From NCBI GenBank assembly GCA_964627255.1, contig CAZVIN010000062.1:1-64000 (forward strand): DNA of 64,000 nucleotides. Reading direction: 5' to 3'. The translations under genes were made by a program, and so were the position numbers. The first letter of the stretch is position 1. Each line of letters begins with the position of its first letter. The DNA comes from CALLJL01 sp964627255 (GTDB lineage: Bacteria; Acidobacteriota; Aminicenantia; Aminicenantales; CALLJL01). This document shows, in pieces, positions 40,322-48,786 of the stretch. The notes beneath the pieces were generated by a model. It did no database searches, was not told the origin of the DNA, and was given only the letters and a program-made list of their open reading frames with translations.

Positions 40322-40748
40322 GAGAACCTCCGTCAAATTTGAAATTTAGCGGGCCGAGGCGACGAATCTGCTCAGTAAACTCATTAACGACGTGCTGGAA
40401 TCGAGCTCCCTCGGAAGCTGAGACCCATTCCAGCCGGAATCTCTCCTTTTCTATGCCCAGTTGTTCTAACATTCGAGAAAGGAGCTTGTAGCGTCGTAAG
40501 GCTTTATAATTGCCCTCTTGATAATGACAATCTCCGGGATGACACCCAGAGATAAGGACGCCGTCAGCTCCTTCCCGAAAAGCCTTGAGAACAAATTGGG
40601 GGTCAACCCGACCACTGCACATGACCCGGATGATTCTTATGTTGGGGGCATAGGTCATTCGGGCTGTGCCCGCCAGGTCAGCCCCGGTGTAAGAACACCA
40701 GTTGCAGAGAAACCCCACTAAGCGGGGTTCGAAAGTACTATTACTCAT
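40308..40748 (-). CDS. mvhD: MvhD: [2Fe-2S] adaptor between hydrogenase and HdrA
   Basis: This 146-residue protein has the MvhD cysteines: FLCNWCSYTGADLAG, VMCSGRVDP, and ISGCHPGDCHYQEGN. In methanogens it bridges MvhAG to the HdrA flavin subunit, here presumably to the C-terminal HdrA half encoded just upstream (40848-42605). It lies 99 bp after that gene, with a possible internal -10 TATAAT at 40802-40807 (minus strand), and overlaps mvhG by 14 bp. Confidence 0.94.
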   Translation of the reverse strand: MSNSTFEPRLVGFLCNWCSYTGADLAGTARMTYAPNIRIIRVMCSGRVDPQFVLKAFREGADGVLISGCHPGDCHYQEGNYKALRRYKLLSRMLEQLGIEKERFRLEWVSASEGARFQHVVNEFTEQIRRLGPLNFKFDGGSHEQA

Positions 40749-40847
40749 TAATGCCTCCTCGTCGGGTAAAATCCAGTGACATTGGCCTAATTAAACCTTA
40801 CATTATATCCCAAGGAAGAATTTGTTGCTACTCCGAACCTAAATTAG

Positions 40848-42605
40848 TTAGAGCAGCAGTAAACCTTCAATCTCAGCCATAACTTGTTGGTCTCGGAAAT
40901 GCTTCTGCTGAGCTGCGCCTGAGGGACAGGCCGCAACACAGGTGCCGCAGCCTTTGCAGAGGGCGTCATTTACCACTGAAATTTCCTTTTCATTATCAAA
41001 CGTAATAGCGTTAAAAGGACAGAGACCAATACAAATCTTGCAACCGGCACAGAGGTCTTCTTTAATCTCAGCAGTTACGGGCTCGAGAGCAAAACTTCCT
41101 TTATCGGCCAAGGCCAGGGCTTCAGCTGCCGCTCCCCCAGCTTGAGCCACGGTATCCGGGATATCGCGCGGGGCCTGGCAGCAACCGGCGAGGAAAATGC
41201 CGTCAGAGAAGGTCGAAACTGGCGCTAATTTGGGATGTCTTTCTAAGAAAAAGGTATCCTGACTGCAGGAAATATTGAAAGTTTTAGCCAATTGGTTATG
41301 GTCGAGACTGGGCTCAAGGCCGGTGGCCAGAACCACCATATCCACAGGAATCCTGCGGACCACTCCGAGCAGGGTGTCTTCTACCCTGATAATCAATTTG
41401 CCCTCTTCTTCCTTGGTAACGGCTAAATCCGTGATTTCCGAGACTCGGCCACGGATAAACTTGGTACCCTCCTCCAACAGGCGGTGGTAGAATTCTTCAT
41501 AGCCTTTGCCGAAGCAACGCATGTCGATATAAAAATCGTAGATGTCAGCCTCTGTTTTTTCTTTTACCAAGTGGGCAAATTTGAGTGAATACATGCAGCA
41601 GACTCGAGAGCAATATTCGTTATAGTTTTCGTCTCTCGACCCCACACAATGGACTAAGCCGACGGTTTTTGGCTCCTTTCCGTTCGTTAAAAGAATTTTT
41701 CCCCCGGTGGGTCCAGAAGCATTGACGAGATGTTCAAACTCCAGAGCCGTGATGACATTGGGCAAGCGACCATAGCCATAAGCCGGGATCCGCCTGGCAT
41801 CAAAAGGTTTGAAACCTGAAGCTAAGATGATTGAGCCGACTTCGACTTCGACCGTCTCATCCTCCATTTCATGGTTGATAGCCTGACGTTCACAGACCTT
41901 GGCGCAGAGCTGGCATTGGCCGGTTTTAAAATGAATACAAGCTTTCTCGTCAATAAAGGGAACCATGGGAACAGCCTGGCGAATAGGTACTCGAATGGCC
42001 GTAGCCGGACCAAGATAAAGCTCGGAGTGAATAACCTGGCGGCCGTATTTATCCTCGTAAGTAATTGCTCCAGTGGGGCAAAAGTAAGCGCAGGCAGTGC
42101 AGCCAATACAAGCAGCTGAGGGTTCGCCAAAGGGAGGCATAACCTTTCTTTCTGTACCTCGGTCGACAAAGCTGATAGCGCAGGCGCCCACTACCTGTTC
42201 GCAGGCCCGGACGCAAAGACCGCAAAGAATGCATTTTTCATTCGGGTCCTTAACTGGAAAACGAGGCTTGTCAATGCCCATTTCTCGGGCTAAGCGCTGG
42301 ACTGGTTCGGCCGCCGGCGCATGCGCTAAGAGCATTTCTACATTTAGTCGCCGACTCTGGAGGACGCGCGGGGAGGCAGTTTGAATCTCCATTCCGTCCT
42401 GGACTTGGTTGTTGCAGGAAGTGATGAGGTCTGTCCGGCCTCTCAGACTTACCTCAACCAAGCAGACCCGACAGGCGGCATAAGGCTCAATAAGCGGATG
42501 ATAGCAAAGCGTAGGAATTTTTATATCCAGTTTAGCCGCGGCCTTTAGAATGGTTGTCCCTTCTTCGACCTGAATCTTCTTTCCGTCGATAGTTACGTTA
42601 ACCAT
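40848..42605 (-). CDS. NuoG/HydA-type ferredoxin module fused to C-terminal half of HdrA, module 2
   Basis: This 585-residue protein starts at ATG 42605 behind GAGGAGG. The [2Fe-2S] ligands are C34, C45, C48 and C64. His95 of the NuoG linker remains but its partner Cys are gone. A 2x[4Fe-4S] set uses C125-C135 and C166-C176. From ~220 it is HdrA: C223/C231/C234/C238, HCVGSRDENYNEYC (319-332), DMRCFGKGYEEF, DGIFLAGCC (468-476), DIPDTVAQAGGAAAE, and terminal clusters at C519-C529 and C550-C560. It is the counterpart of 23780-25555. It must combine with the HdrA N-half at 49139-49990 to make one FAD domain. Confidence 0.9.
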   Translation of the reverse strand: MVNVTIDGKKIQVEEGTTILKAAAKLDIKIPTLCYHPLIEPYAACRVCLVEVSLRGRTDLITSCNNQVQDGMEIQTASPRVLQSRRLNVEMLLAHAPAAEPVQRLAREMGIDKPRFPVKDPNEKCILCGLCVRACEQVVGACAISFVDRGTERKVMPPFGEPSAACIGCTACAYFCPTGAITYEDKYGRQVIHSELYLGPATAIRVPIRQAVPMVPFIDEKACIHFKTGQCQLCAKVCERQAINHEMEDETVEVEVGSIILASGFKPFDARRIPAYGYGRLPNVITALEFEHLVNASGPTGGKILLTNGKEPKTVGLVHCVGSRDENYNEYCSRVCCMYSLKFAHLVKEKTEADIYDFYIDMRCFGKGYEEFYHRLLEEGTKFIRGRVSEITDLAVTKEEEGKLIIRVEDTLLGVVRRIPVDMVVLATGLEPSLDHNQLAKTFNISCSQDTFFLERHPKLAPVSTFSDGIFLAGCCQAPRDIPDTVAQAGGAAAEALALADKGSFALEPVTAEIKEDLCAGCKICIGLCPFNAITFDNEKEISVVNDALCKGCGTCVAACPSGAAQQKHFRDQQVMAEIEGLLLL

Positions 42606-42618
42606 CTTCTTTACCTCC

Positions 42619-44445
42619 TCAATCAACTCTTACGGCGCCGAAATTACAAACGTCGTAGCAGACGCCGCATTTTATGCATTTAGTTTGGTCAATTTTATGG
42701 GCTTCGCCTTTTGCCCCGATAATCGCGTCCGAGGCGCAGTTGCGGCGACAGACATCGCAGCCATGGCCTTTTTCTAAACATAGCTGCGGGTCGATGGTAT
42801 AGACGTTTAGCTGCCGGCAGACATGGGCAGGGCATTTCTTATCTTTGATATGGGTGATGTATTCGTCGCGAAAATAGCGCAGGGTGGTCAAAACCGGGTT
42901 CGGAGCGGTCTTGCCTAAACCGCAGAGGGAAGCTTCTTTAACCGTATGAGCCAGCTCTTCCAGTAGGGTTAAATCTTCTTCTGTCCCTTTCCCTTCAGTG
43001 AGGCGGGTGAGGATGTCTAACATGGCCTTGGTTCCTTCCCGACAGGGGGTGCATTTACCGCAACTTTCATCCTGGGTAAAGGAAAGAAAATAGCGGGCCA
43101 CATCGACCATGCAGGTATCCTCGTCCATAACTACCATGCCTCCCGAACCCATCATGCTCCCTGCCTCAGTTAAGCTTTCGTAATCAATAGGTAGGTCGAT
43201 TTTTTCAGCCGGGATGCATCCCCCTGAAGGCCCGCCTGTCTGCACCGCCTTAAATTTCTTACCTCCAGGAATGCCGCCGCCGATATCATAAATTATTTCC
43301 CGCAGGGTAATTCCCATGGGGACTTCCACTAAGCCCGTGTTGTTGATCTTGCCCACCAGCGAGAAAACCTTGGTGCCTTTGCTGGTGGCGGTGCCGATAG
43401 AAGCAAACCATTTACCACCGCGGTCGATAATGACCGGAACATTGGCCCAGGTTTCAACGTTATTAATGCAAGTCGGTTTTCCCCATAATCCCTTTTCCGC
43501 CGGATAGGGTGGTCTTGGCCTTGGTTCTCCCAACCGGCCTTCAACCGAAGCTAAGAGAGCCGTTTCCTCACCGCAAACAAAGGCTCCTGCTCCTCGGACA
43601 ACCCGAATATCAAAGTCAAATCCTGTTCCTAAGATATCATGTCCAAGTAGGCCAAATTGGCGCGCCTGGTCGAGGGCAATCAAGATTCTTTTTACCGCCA
43701 GGGGATATTCATTACGAACATAAATGAAGCCCTGGGTGGCGCCGATGGCCTTGGCGCCGATGAGCATGCCTTCAATCACCGAATGGGGGTCAGCCTCGAG
43801 GATGCTTCTGTCCATAAAAGCTCCGGGGTCTCCTTCGTCGCCGTTACAAACGAGGTATTTATCGCCGTTGGGCGAGGGAGAGTTGCGGACCAATTGCCAT
43901 TTGAGGCCAGTGGGAAACCCGGCGCCGCCTCGGCCGCGAAGGCCAGAAGTGGTGATTTCCTTGATAATCTCTTCGGAGGTCATCTGAGTGAGGGCCTTTA
44001 CCAGAGCTTTGTAGCCATCCCGGGCGATATAATCTTCGATCTTTTCCGGGTCAATCAATCCGCGGTTGCGTAAGGCCACCAAAACTTGCTTTTTAAAGAA
44101 ATTGATTTCGCTAAGCACTGGAACCGGGGTCTTTTCTTCAGGCGGCTGGTACATCAATTTCTTTACTGGTCGCCCCTTCAGAAGATGTTCTTCGACTAAG
44201 TAGGGAATATCTTTGACCGTGAGAGTTTGATAAAAGATATTTCCTGGCTGAACGACTATCAACGGCCCACGTTCGCAAAAGCCATTACAGCCAGTAGCGA
44301 CTACTTTAACCTCATTTTCCAGCCCCTGACGTTTAATTTCCTTTTCCAGGGCCTCCTTTATTTCGAAGGCGTGGTTGGAAACGCATCCCGTCCCAGCACA
44401 AACCATTAGGTGAATGCGGTAAAGTTTTTCCTTAGCTACGGCCAT
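42619..44445 (-). CDS. nuoF: NuoF/HydB-like FMN-Fe-S NADH-binding subunit, module 2
   Basis: This 608-residue protein starts at ATG 44445 after AGGAAGGAG. It has a thioredoxin-like [2Fe-2S] domain (MVCAGTGCVSN, ATGCNGFCERGP), the NuoF core with GLRGRGGAGFPTGLKW, CNGDEGDPGAFMDRS, the canonical NADH motif CGEETALLAS and PRPRPPYPAEKGLWGKPT, cluster N3 ESCGKCTPCREG, and a C-terminal 2x[4Fe-4S] domain (CLEKGHGCDVCRRNCA, CIKCGVCYDVC). It should oxidise or reduce NAD(H). Same architecture as HydB of bifurcating [FeFe] hydrogenases. Confidence 0.94.
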   Translation of the reverse strand: MAVAKEKLYRIHLMVCAGTGCVSNHAFEIKEALEKEIKRQGLENEVKVVATGCNGFCERGPLIVVQPGNIFYQTLTVKDIPYLVEEHLLKGRPVKKLMYQPPEEKTPVPVLSEINFFKKQVLVALRNRGLIDPEKIEDYIARDGYKALVKALTQMTSEEIIKEITTSGLRGRGGAGFPTGLKWQLVRNSPSPNGDKYLVCNGDEGDPGAFMDRSILEADPHSVIEGMLIGAKAIGATQGFIYVRNEYPLAVKRILIALDQARQFGLLGHDILGTGFDFDIRVVRGAGAFVCGEETALLASVEGRLGEPRPRPPYPAEKGLWGKPTCINNVETWANVPVIIDRGGKWFASIGTATSKGTKVFSLVGKINNTGLVEVPMGITLREIIYDIGGGIPGGKKFKAVQTGGPSGGCIPAEKIDLPIDYESLTEAGSMMGSGGMVVMDEDTCMVDVARYFLSFTQDESCGKCTPCREGTKAMLDILTRLTEGKGTEEDLTLLEELAHTVKEASLCGLGKTAPNPVLTTLRYFRDEYITHIKDKKCPAHVCRQLNVYTIDPQLCLEKGHGCDVCRRNCASDAIIGAKGEAHKIDQTKCIKCGVCYDVCNFGAVRVD

Positions 44446-44458
44446 TTTTAACTCCTTC

Positions 44459-44848
44459 CTACAGGTCGGTTTTTTCGCTGCCAATGCCTAAGGCATAAGC
44501 AGTCACAATCTGGCCACCCAGAACATGTTTCTCAAAAATCTCCTGGGCTTTTTTTTCCGTCAAGTCAACATATTTCACCGGAGCCTGCCCGGCCAGCTCC
44601 ACGGTGGCCATTGGTTCACGACTGCAAAGTCCGGCACATCCAGAAGTAGTGAGCAGGACATCGGTGGTACCTCTTTTTTCTACTTCTCGGAAAAAGGCAT
44701 TCATTATGTTGCGGGCGCCCGCGGCAATGCCGCAGGTTCCCATATGCACGATAATCTTGGCCTTAAATTGACCTTGTTCCCGGATAAAGATAGACTTTCT
44801 CGCCTCTTCTCTGATTTTTTCAAGTTCTTCTAAGGTAAGTTTTGGCAT
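44459..44848 (-). CDS. Thioredoxin-like [2Fe-2S] ferredoxin, module 2
   Basis: This 129-residue protein is a stand-alone version of the domain that begins NuoF of module 1 (compare EKIREEARKSIFIREQGQFKAKIIVHMGTCG with the same region there). The four Cys are in MGTCGIAAGA and TTSGCAGLCSREP. Module 2 therefore has an extra [2Fe-2S] carrier: its NuoF carries one such domain and this gene supplies another. It lies 13 bp upstream of nuoF and 12 bp downstream of nuoE, behind GAGGAAA. Confidence 0.88.
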   Translation of the reverse strand: MPKLTLEELEKIREEARKSIFIREQGQFKAKIIVHMGTCGIAAGARNIMNAFFREVEKRGTTDVLLTTSGCAGLCSREPMATVELAGQAPVKYVDLTEKKAQEIFEKHVLGGQIVTAYALGIGSEKTDL

Positions 44849-44860
44849 TTTCCTCGCTCC

Positions 44861-45316
44861 TTATTTCTTGTATTTTTTGATAATTCCCGGGACCTTGGTT
44901 TGAGTGACTTTGCCGTGAACCTCCTCACCCACCATCACTACGGGGGCTAAGCCGCAACAACCCACACACCGCACAGCATCCAGGCTGAACAGACGGTCTT
45001 CGCTGGTGTCGCCGGATTTAATCCCCAACTCTCTCTCGAATTTTTCCAGAATAAGCTGAGCCCCGCGCACGTGGCAAGCGGTTCCGAGGCACACATGGAT
45101 GGGATGTTTTCCTTTCGGCTTAAGGCTGAAAGCTCGAAAGAAAGTAGCTAAGCTAAGAATACGGCTGAGGGGGACGTTCATTTCCCGGGAAAGTTGCTCC
45201 AGAGCTTCCCGAGGCAAATAAGAATATTCCTCCTGGAGGTCCTGGAGCATAGCGATGAGGGAACTCTCATCGCGGGCATACTTGGTCAGGATTTCAGAGA
45301 CTTTGGCTTCTACCAT
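44861..45316 (-). CDS. nuoE: NuoE/HydC-like [2Fe-2S] subunit, module 2
   Basis: This 151-residue subunit has the helical N-terminus (LIAMLQDLQEEYSYLPREALEQLSREM, ATFFRAFSLKPKG) and [2Fe-2S] ligands CLGTACHVRG and CVGCCGLAP. AAGGAGGG precedes the ATG, which lies 23 bp inside the end of the ATPase gene upstream, showing coupling between the regulatory block and the redox genes. It pairs with the NuoF of this module. Confidence 0.93.
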   Translation of the reverse strand: MVEAKVSEILTKYARDESSLIAMLQDLQEEYSYLPREALEQLSREMNVPLSRILSLATFFRAFSLKPKGKHPIHVCLGTACHVRGAQLILEKFERELGIKSGDTSEDRLFSLDAVRCVGCCGLAPVVMVGEEVHGKVTQTKVPGIIKKYKK

Positions 45317-45860
45317 GTTCCCTCCTTAAATAAGATAATTTCTGGTCAATATAATTCCTGATGGCCTTTAAGACCTCAGGATGATTGAGACCGATTCCAG
45401 GATAGCTCTGTTTAATTTCTTGAGAGTTAAATGTAAATTCAAAATTATTTATACGATGATAATAGTGCCACTCAATCTCGGGATGTCCGGCAATCAAAGT
45501 GATCAGCGTCAGAGCAATATCACCGATTGGTTTTCGGTCAATGTGGCTCAAACGAAAAGTGGCCCTAACTCGCGTTCCTGTGCCTGGAATTGATTCCAAA
45601 GTTAGGTTGCCTTCAGCGCTCTGGCAGGCTTCCTGAAGGAAGGGAAGACCGAGACCGACTCGCCGAGTCTGGCGGGTCGTATAAAAGGGGTCAAAGGCCC
45701 GTTGACATTCTTCTTGACTCATGCCCCGGCCGTTATCTTCAACCACCAGAGACAGAAGGTCAGAGGCCGATTCTTCGATGACCGAGATCTTAATTTTGGT
45801 CGCTCCCGCATTCACAGAGTTTTCTGCGATGTCTAAAATATGAAGCGACAGGTCTTCCAT
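45294..45860 (-). CDS. HATPase-domain protein without phospho-acceptor helix
   Basis: This 188-residue protein has a histidine-kinase-type ATP-binding fold: N box ILDIAENSVNAGATKI, G1 VEDNGRGM, and G2 VGLGLPFL. No HisKA domain or sensor domain is present; the C-terminal ~75 residues (IGDIALTLITLIAGHPEIEWHYYH...) are specific to this family. Such genes sit next to nuoE/hydC-like genes in bifurcating [FeFe]-hydrogenase loci, where their role is not defined. Here it precedes nuoE of the Hdr/Mvh module. Confidence 0.85.
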   Translation of the reverse strand: MEDLSLHILDIAENSVNAGATKIKISVIEESASDLLSLVVEDNGRGMSQEECQRAFDPFYTTRQTRRVGLGLPFLQEACQSAEGNLTLESIPGTGTRVRATFRLSHIDRKPIGDIALTLITLIAGHPEIEWHYYHRINNFEFTFNSQEIKQSYPGIGLNHPEVLKAIRNYIDQKLSYLRREHGRSQSL

Positions 45861-45868
45861 GTTTCTCC

Positions 45869-46600
45869 TTAATTAAGAATTCTTCGGCCTCCTTCAGAAC
45901 GAAGGGCAAGAGAAATTTCTTCCAAGCTGGGCTCAGCTAACAAAAAGGCGGTAGTGGCCGCGCCAATTTCCTTTAAATCATGGGCATCGGAAGAAGTAAT
46001 TAAGGGGTAGGGTCCAGCGAATTTTTTTCGGGCTGCCTGAAGGGAAAGGCGAGGCGAAACTTCTAAGGCGTCAAGCGGCAGGCCAGAGGGAATAAAACCC
46101 AATTGACCAATGAGGCTAAAACCCTCTCGGTCGATATGGGAGGCGATGGCCAAACCACCAAGTTCATGGATGAGATTAATGGTTTCTTCCAGGCCTAAGG
46201 TGGTAGCGCCGATGAGCAGGTGGGGATTAAAATCGAGGACTTCGCCACTCTCGTTGACCACCACCTGCAGACCATAAAGGTCGGGGTTGTTTTCGCCGGG
46301 CAGAGACTCATAGACTTTGGCTTGGAGGGCCAAAGCCGCCTCGATTTGACTGAAAAGAGCTAACAGATGGACTTCTTCTTTGGTCGTAACTTCTATTCCC
46401 GGAATGACCTGAATCGCTAACTTCTTTCCCGCCTCGATTAACGCGGGTACGTTTTCCGCTGAATTATGGTCACAAATACCGATAATTTCAATCGATTGTT
46501 CCTTGGCTTTTTGAGCAATCCCCTGTGGGGACATGGAAAGCTCGCCGCAAGGCGAAAGGCAAGTGTGGATATGAAGGTCAGTTTTCACCGCTCGCAGCAT
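45869..46600 (-). CDS. PHP-domain metal-dependent phosphoesterase
   Basis: This 243-residue protein has all four PHP metal motifs: DLHIHTCLS, CDHNS, PGIEVTT with HLLALF, ASHID, and SSDAHDLKEIG. PHP proteins hydrolyse phosphoesters such as nucleotides or histidinol phosphate. In this setting, beside DRTGG and kinase-like genes, a role in turnover of a nucleotide signal or maturation is possible but unproven. The start is ATG 46600, or GTG 46588 if the close TAGGAG serves that codon. Confidence 0.88.
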   Translation of the reverse strand: MLRAVKTDLHIHTCLSPCGELSMSPQGIAQKAKEQSIEIIGICDHNSAENVPALIEAGKKLAIQVIPGIEVTTKEEVHLLALFSQIEAALALQAKVYESLPGENNPDLYGLQVVVNESGEVLDFNPHLLIGATTLGLEETINLIHELGGLAIASHIDREGFSLIGQLGFIPSGLPLDALEVSPRLSLQAARKKFAGPYPLITSSDAHDLKEIGAATTAFLLAEPSLEEISLALRSEGGRRILN

Positions 46601-46603
46601 CTC

Positions 46604-46945
46604 CTATTCTTTTTTCCTTAACAAGGCGTAAATTTGGCCGGAAATAATAAAAGCATTTTCCACCGTTCCTAAAAGAGGTATTTTTTCTTCCCGAGCTTTC
46701 TTCTTCGTCTCTTCTTCAGGCTGACGGCCATGAACCAAAATAATCCCCGCCAGGTCTTTAAGCTTGGCCACAGCCACGATGTTGGGATGGGTCTGGAGCG
46801 TAACCCACAGGTTTCTTTCCTGGGCATGGGCGATGACATCGCTTAATAAGTCTGAGGTATAACCGTCGCTGACTTCGACCTCAAGCTCGCTCTCGGCCGT
46901 TAAAACTTCAAGCCCGAGCTTATTGACAATTTCTTTTAATTTCAT
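46604..46945 (-). CDS. DRTGG-domain protein, copy 2
   Basis: This 113-residue protein is a lone DRTGG-like domain: MKLKEIVNKLGLEVL, EVEVSDGYTSDLLSDVIAHAQERNLWVTLQ, NIVAVAKLKDLAGIILVHG and EEKIPLLGT. DRTGG domains are found with phosphotransacetylase and CBS regulators and may bind nucleotides. It lies 3 bp upstream of the PHP gene and 10 bp downstream of the Fe-S hydrogenase-like gene. It is a diverged sibling of 48787-49137, with the same opening motif. Confidence 0.82.
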   Translation of the reverse strand: MKLKEIVNKLGLEVLTAESELEVEVSDGYTSDLLSDVIAHAQERNLWVTLQTHPNIVAVAKLKDLAGIILVHGRQPEEETKKKAREEKIPLLGTVENAFIISGQIYALLRKKE

Positions 46946-46955
46946 TTTTTTTCTC

Positions 46956-48317
46956 TCATTGATTATTTTCAGGCTTTATTTCCGGGTTGGACTTCTTCAC
47001 CCCGGTTTTTTCGACCAAGGTAATAATCTCTTGGGCTAATTCGATTATTTTTTGCGGCCAAAGGAAGACACAGTCTTTGAGCTCCGCCTGGCCTTGAATC
47101 ACATCTTCCGCAAAGGAGAGGCAGGAAGGCGAACCACAAGCGCCGCAATCAATCTGAGGCAATTTCTCGTAAACAGCTTCCTTCATTTTTTTCTTTTGGA
47201 TGGCCCGGCTAATGTCTTCGTCGAGGGCGGCCAGGGGTCGAGGTTCGAGCTGGCCTTCGATAAAATAATATTTTTGCTCGTAACGCCGCCGCACTTCCCT
47301 AATATCGGGGCAAGCTTTGACTCTCTCATATTCCAAAGTTTCAATAAGTTTAATAATTTTATTATATGAGCTATAAGTATTTTCTACGGTTAAAGACCCG
47401 CCAACGCAGCCTTGATGACAGGAGTAGGCTTCGATGAAATCGATATTGCGAATCTTGCCTTTTTCCAGGTCGTCGAAAACCTTAGTGATTTCCGCCAGGC
47501 CGGCGACAGCGATCGAGTTGCGGAGCCGGAGCGTTCGGCTCATCCCGCCGACTACCGCCCAGCCGATACCCAAAATGCAGATACTTTCTAAGGCTTTACG
47601 CGGGGTTTCTGGTTCTTCGAGGCTTTCCATGGCGGAGATTAACGGTCCATAAATATCAGCAATCGAAAGAGCGCCGTCGAGATGGGAACGGCCCTTCTCC
47701 GCTGGTTGTTTAATCGAAATCATCTTCACCGGACAAGGAGTAAGGTAAAATGTTCCGATGTCTTTCTCGGGAATTTCGAGCTGTTTCGCCTTTTTCTTTT
47801 TTATCTCCCGGGCCGCAATTTCTCTTGGGGTGTCAATCGGAACGATGTGGTCGATAAGTTCCGGATATTTTACTTGAATGAGACGGACAACAGTTGGGCA
47901 GGCATTAGAGATAAGGGGCCGTGGCCCGTTATAATGACGCAAAAACTCTTGGATGGCAAAACTCACTTCTCCACAGGTGTAAGCTAAATCAATAGCTTCA
48001 TCGAACCCTAATTTTTTTAGTCCGGCCAGAATCCTGTCAGGCAAGATTTCGCGGCCAAATTGGGCATACAAAGCCGGCGAGGGTACGGCAATCGTATAAC
48101 GGAAACGACTAAGTTCACCGAAGGGGTCGGTGAGAGGAATGACGGCTCCATTCGGGCAGACATTGATGCATTCGCCGCAATCAATGCACCTTTCGGTAAT
48201 CATCTTAGCCTTGCCATTTCTTACCCTGATGGCCTGAGTGGGACAAACCCGGAGACAGCGCATCCGGCCCTGACAGTGTTCCTCGTCGAAACGAATAGAG
48301 TGATAATAATGGTTCAT
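46956..48317 (-). CDS. [FeFe]-hydrogenase-like Fe-S protein (regulatory/sensory type)
   Basis: This 453-residue protein has an N-terminal 2x[4Fe-4S] ferredoxin (CQGRMRCLRVCP, CIDCGECINVCP), then an H-domain like the [FeFe]-hydrogenase large subunit, and a C-terminal 4-Cys Fe-S domain (IDCGACGSPSCLSFAEDVIQGQAELKDC). The H-cluster motifs are altered: NACPTVVR for TSCCPxW, TPCPVKMISI for MPCxxKxxE, and SCHQGCVGGS for the last pair. Four Cys that could hold a [4Fe-4S] cluster remain but the catalytic surroundings do not, so it is likely a sensor or accessory protein rather than an H2-producing enzyme. ATGA overlap with the RsbW-like gene. Confidence 0.85.
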   Translation of the reverse strand: MNHYYHSIRFDEEHCQGRMRCLRVCPTQAIRVRNGKAKMITERCIDCGECINVCPNGAVIPLTDPFGELSRFRYTIAVPSPALYAQFGREILPDRILAGLKKLGFDEAIDLAYTCGEVSFAIQEFLRHYNGPRPLISNACPTVVRLIQVKYPELIDHIVPIDTPREIAAREIKKKKAKQLEIPEKDIGTFYLTPCPVKMISIKQPAEKGRSHLDGALSIADIYGPLISAMESLEEPETPRKALESICILGIGWAVVGGMSRTLRLRNSIAVAGLAEITKVFDDLEKGKIRNIDFIEAYSCHQGCVGGSLTVENTYSSYNKIIKLIETLEYERVKACPDIREVRRRYEQKYYFIEGQLEPRPLAALDEDISRAIQKKKMKEAVYEKLPQIDCGACGSPSCLSFAEDVIQGQAELKDCVFLWPQKIIELAQEIITLVEKTGVKKSNPEIKPENNQ

Positions 48318-48778
48318 CGCTTCTTTCCCTGGTTTAAAATTAGGGAGATTTCCAATTTAGTTCCCCTGCCCACTTCCGATGTAATTGCCAACCGGTCAGC
48401 ATTTTTTTTAATATTGGGGAGGCCCATCCCCGCGCCGAACCCCATTTCTCTCATTTCCGGGGTCGCGGTGGAATAGCCTTCCTGCATGGCCAATTCAATA
48501 TCAGGAATTCCCGGACCCTCATCCTCAACCGCAAAATTGACTTGCTCCGGAGTGACCTGCAAAGTAAATGTTCCTTTCCGCGCGTACATGACCACGTTCA
48601 TCTCCGCCTCATAGGCCGCGATGGCGGCGCGTCTAATGATACCTGGCTCAATCCCTAATTCCTTTAAAATTTCCTTAACTTGGGTAGAAACATGGCCGGC
48701 ATGATGGAAATCGCCGCCGAGGATCGAGAAGCTTTGAATAAGTCCGCTTTCAGGTTCATTGTTGTGATGGTTGAGCAT
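48314..48778 (-). CDS. RsbW/anti-sigma-type serine kinase-like ATPase
   Basis: This 154-residue GHKL protein has the N box AAYEAEMNVVMYA, G1 VEDEGPGIPD and the lid-G2 GFGAGMGLPNIKKNADRL. The order and size match anti-sigma factor kinases (RsbW/SpoIIAB), and FSILGGDFHHAGHVSTQVKEILKELGI is the family N-terminus. No anti-anti-sigma partner is adjacent. It lies 8 bp downstream of DRTGG copy 1 and overlaps the [FeFe]-like gene. Confidence 0.85.
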   Translation of the reverse strand: MLNHHNNEPESGLIQSFSILGGDFHHAGHVSTQVKEILKELGIEPGIIRRAAIAAYEAEMNVVMYARKGTFTLQVTPEQVNFAVEDEGPGIPDIELAMQEGYSTATPEMREMGFGAGMGLPNIKKNADRLAITSEVGRGTKLEISLILNQGKKR

Positions 48779-48786
48779 CGCCGGCT

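Noticed and set aside
40826..40850. TAACTA half-site before mvhD as a fourth member of the dyad regulon
   Set aside because: The second half-site (GTAGCA) does not match and no GG-N10-GC element lies 33 nt downstream.
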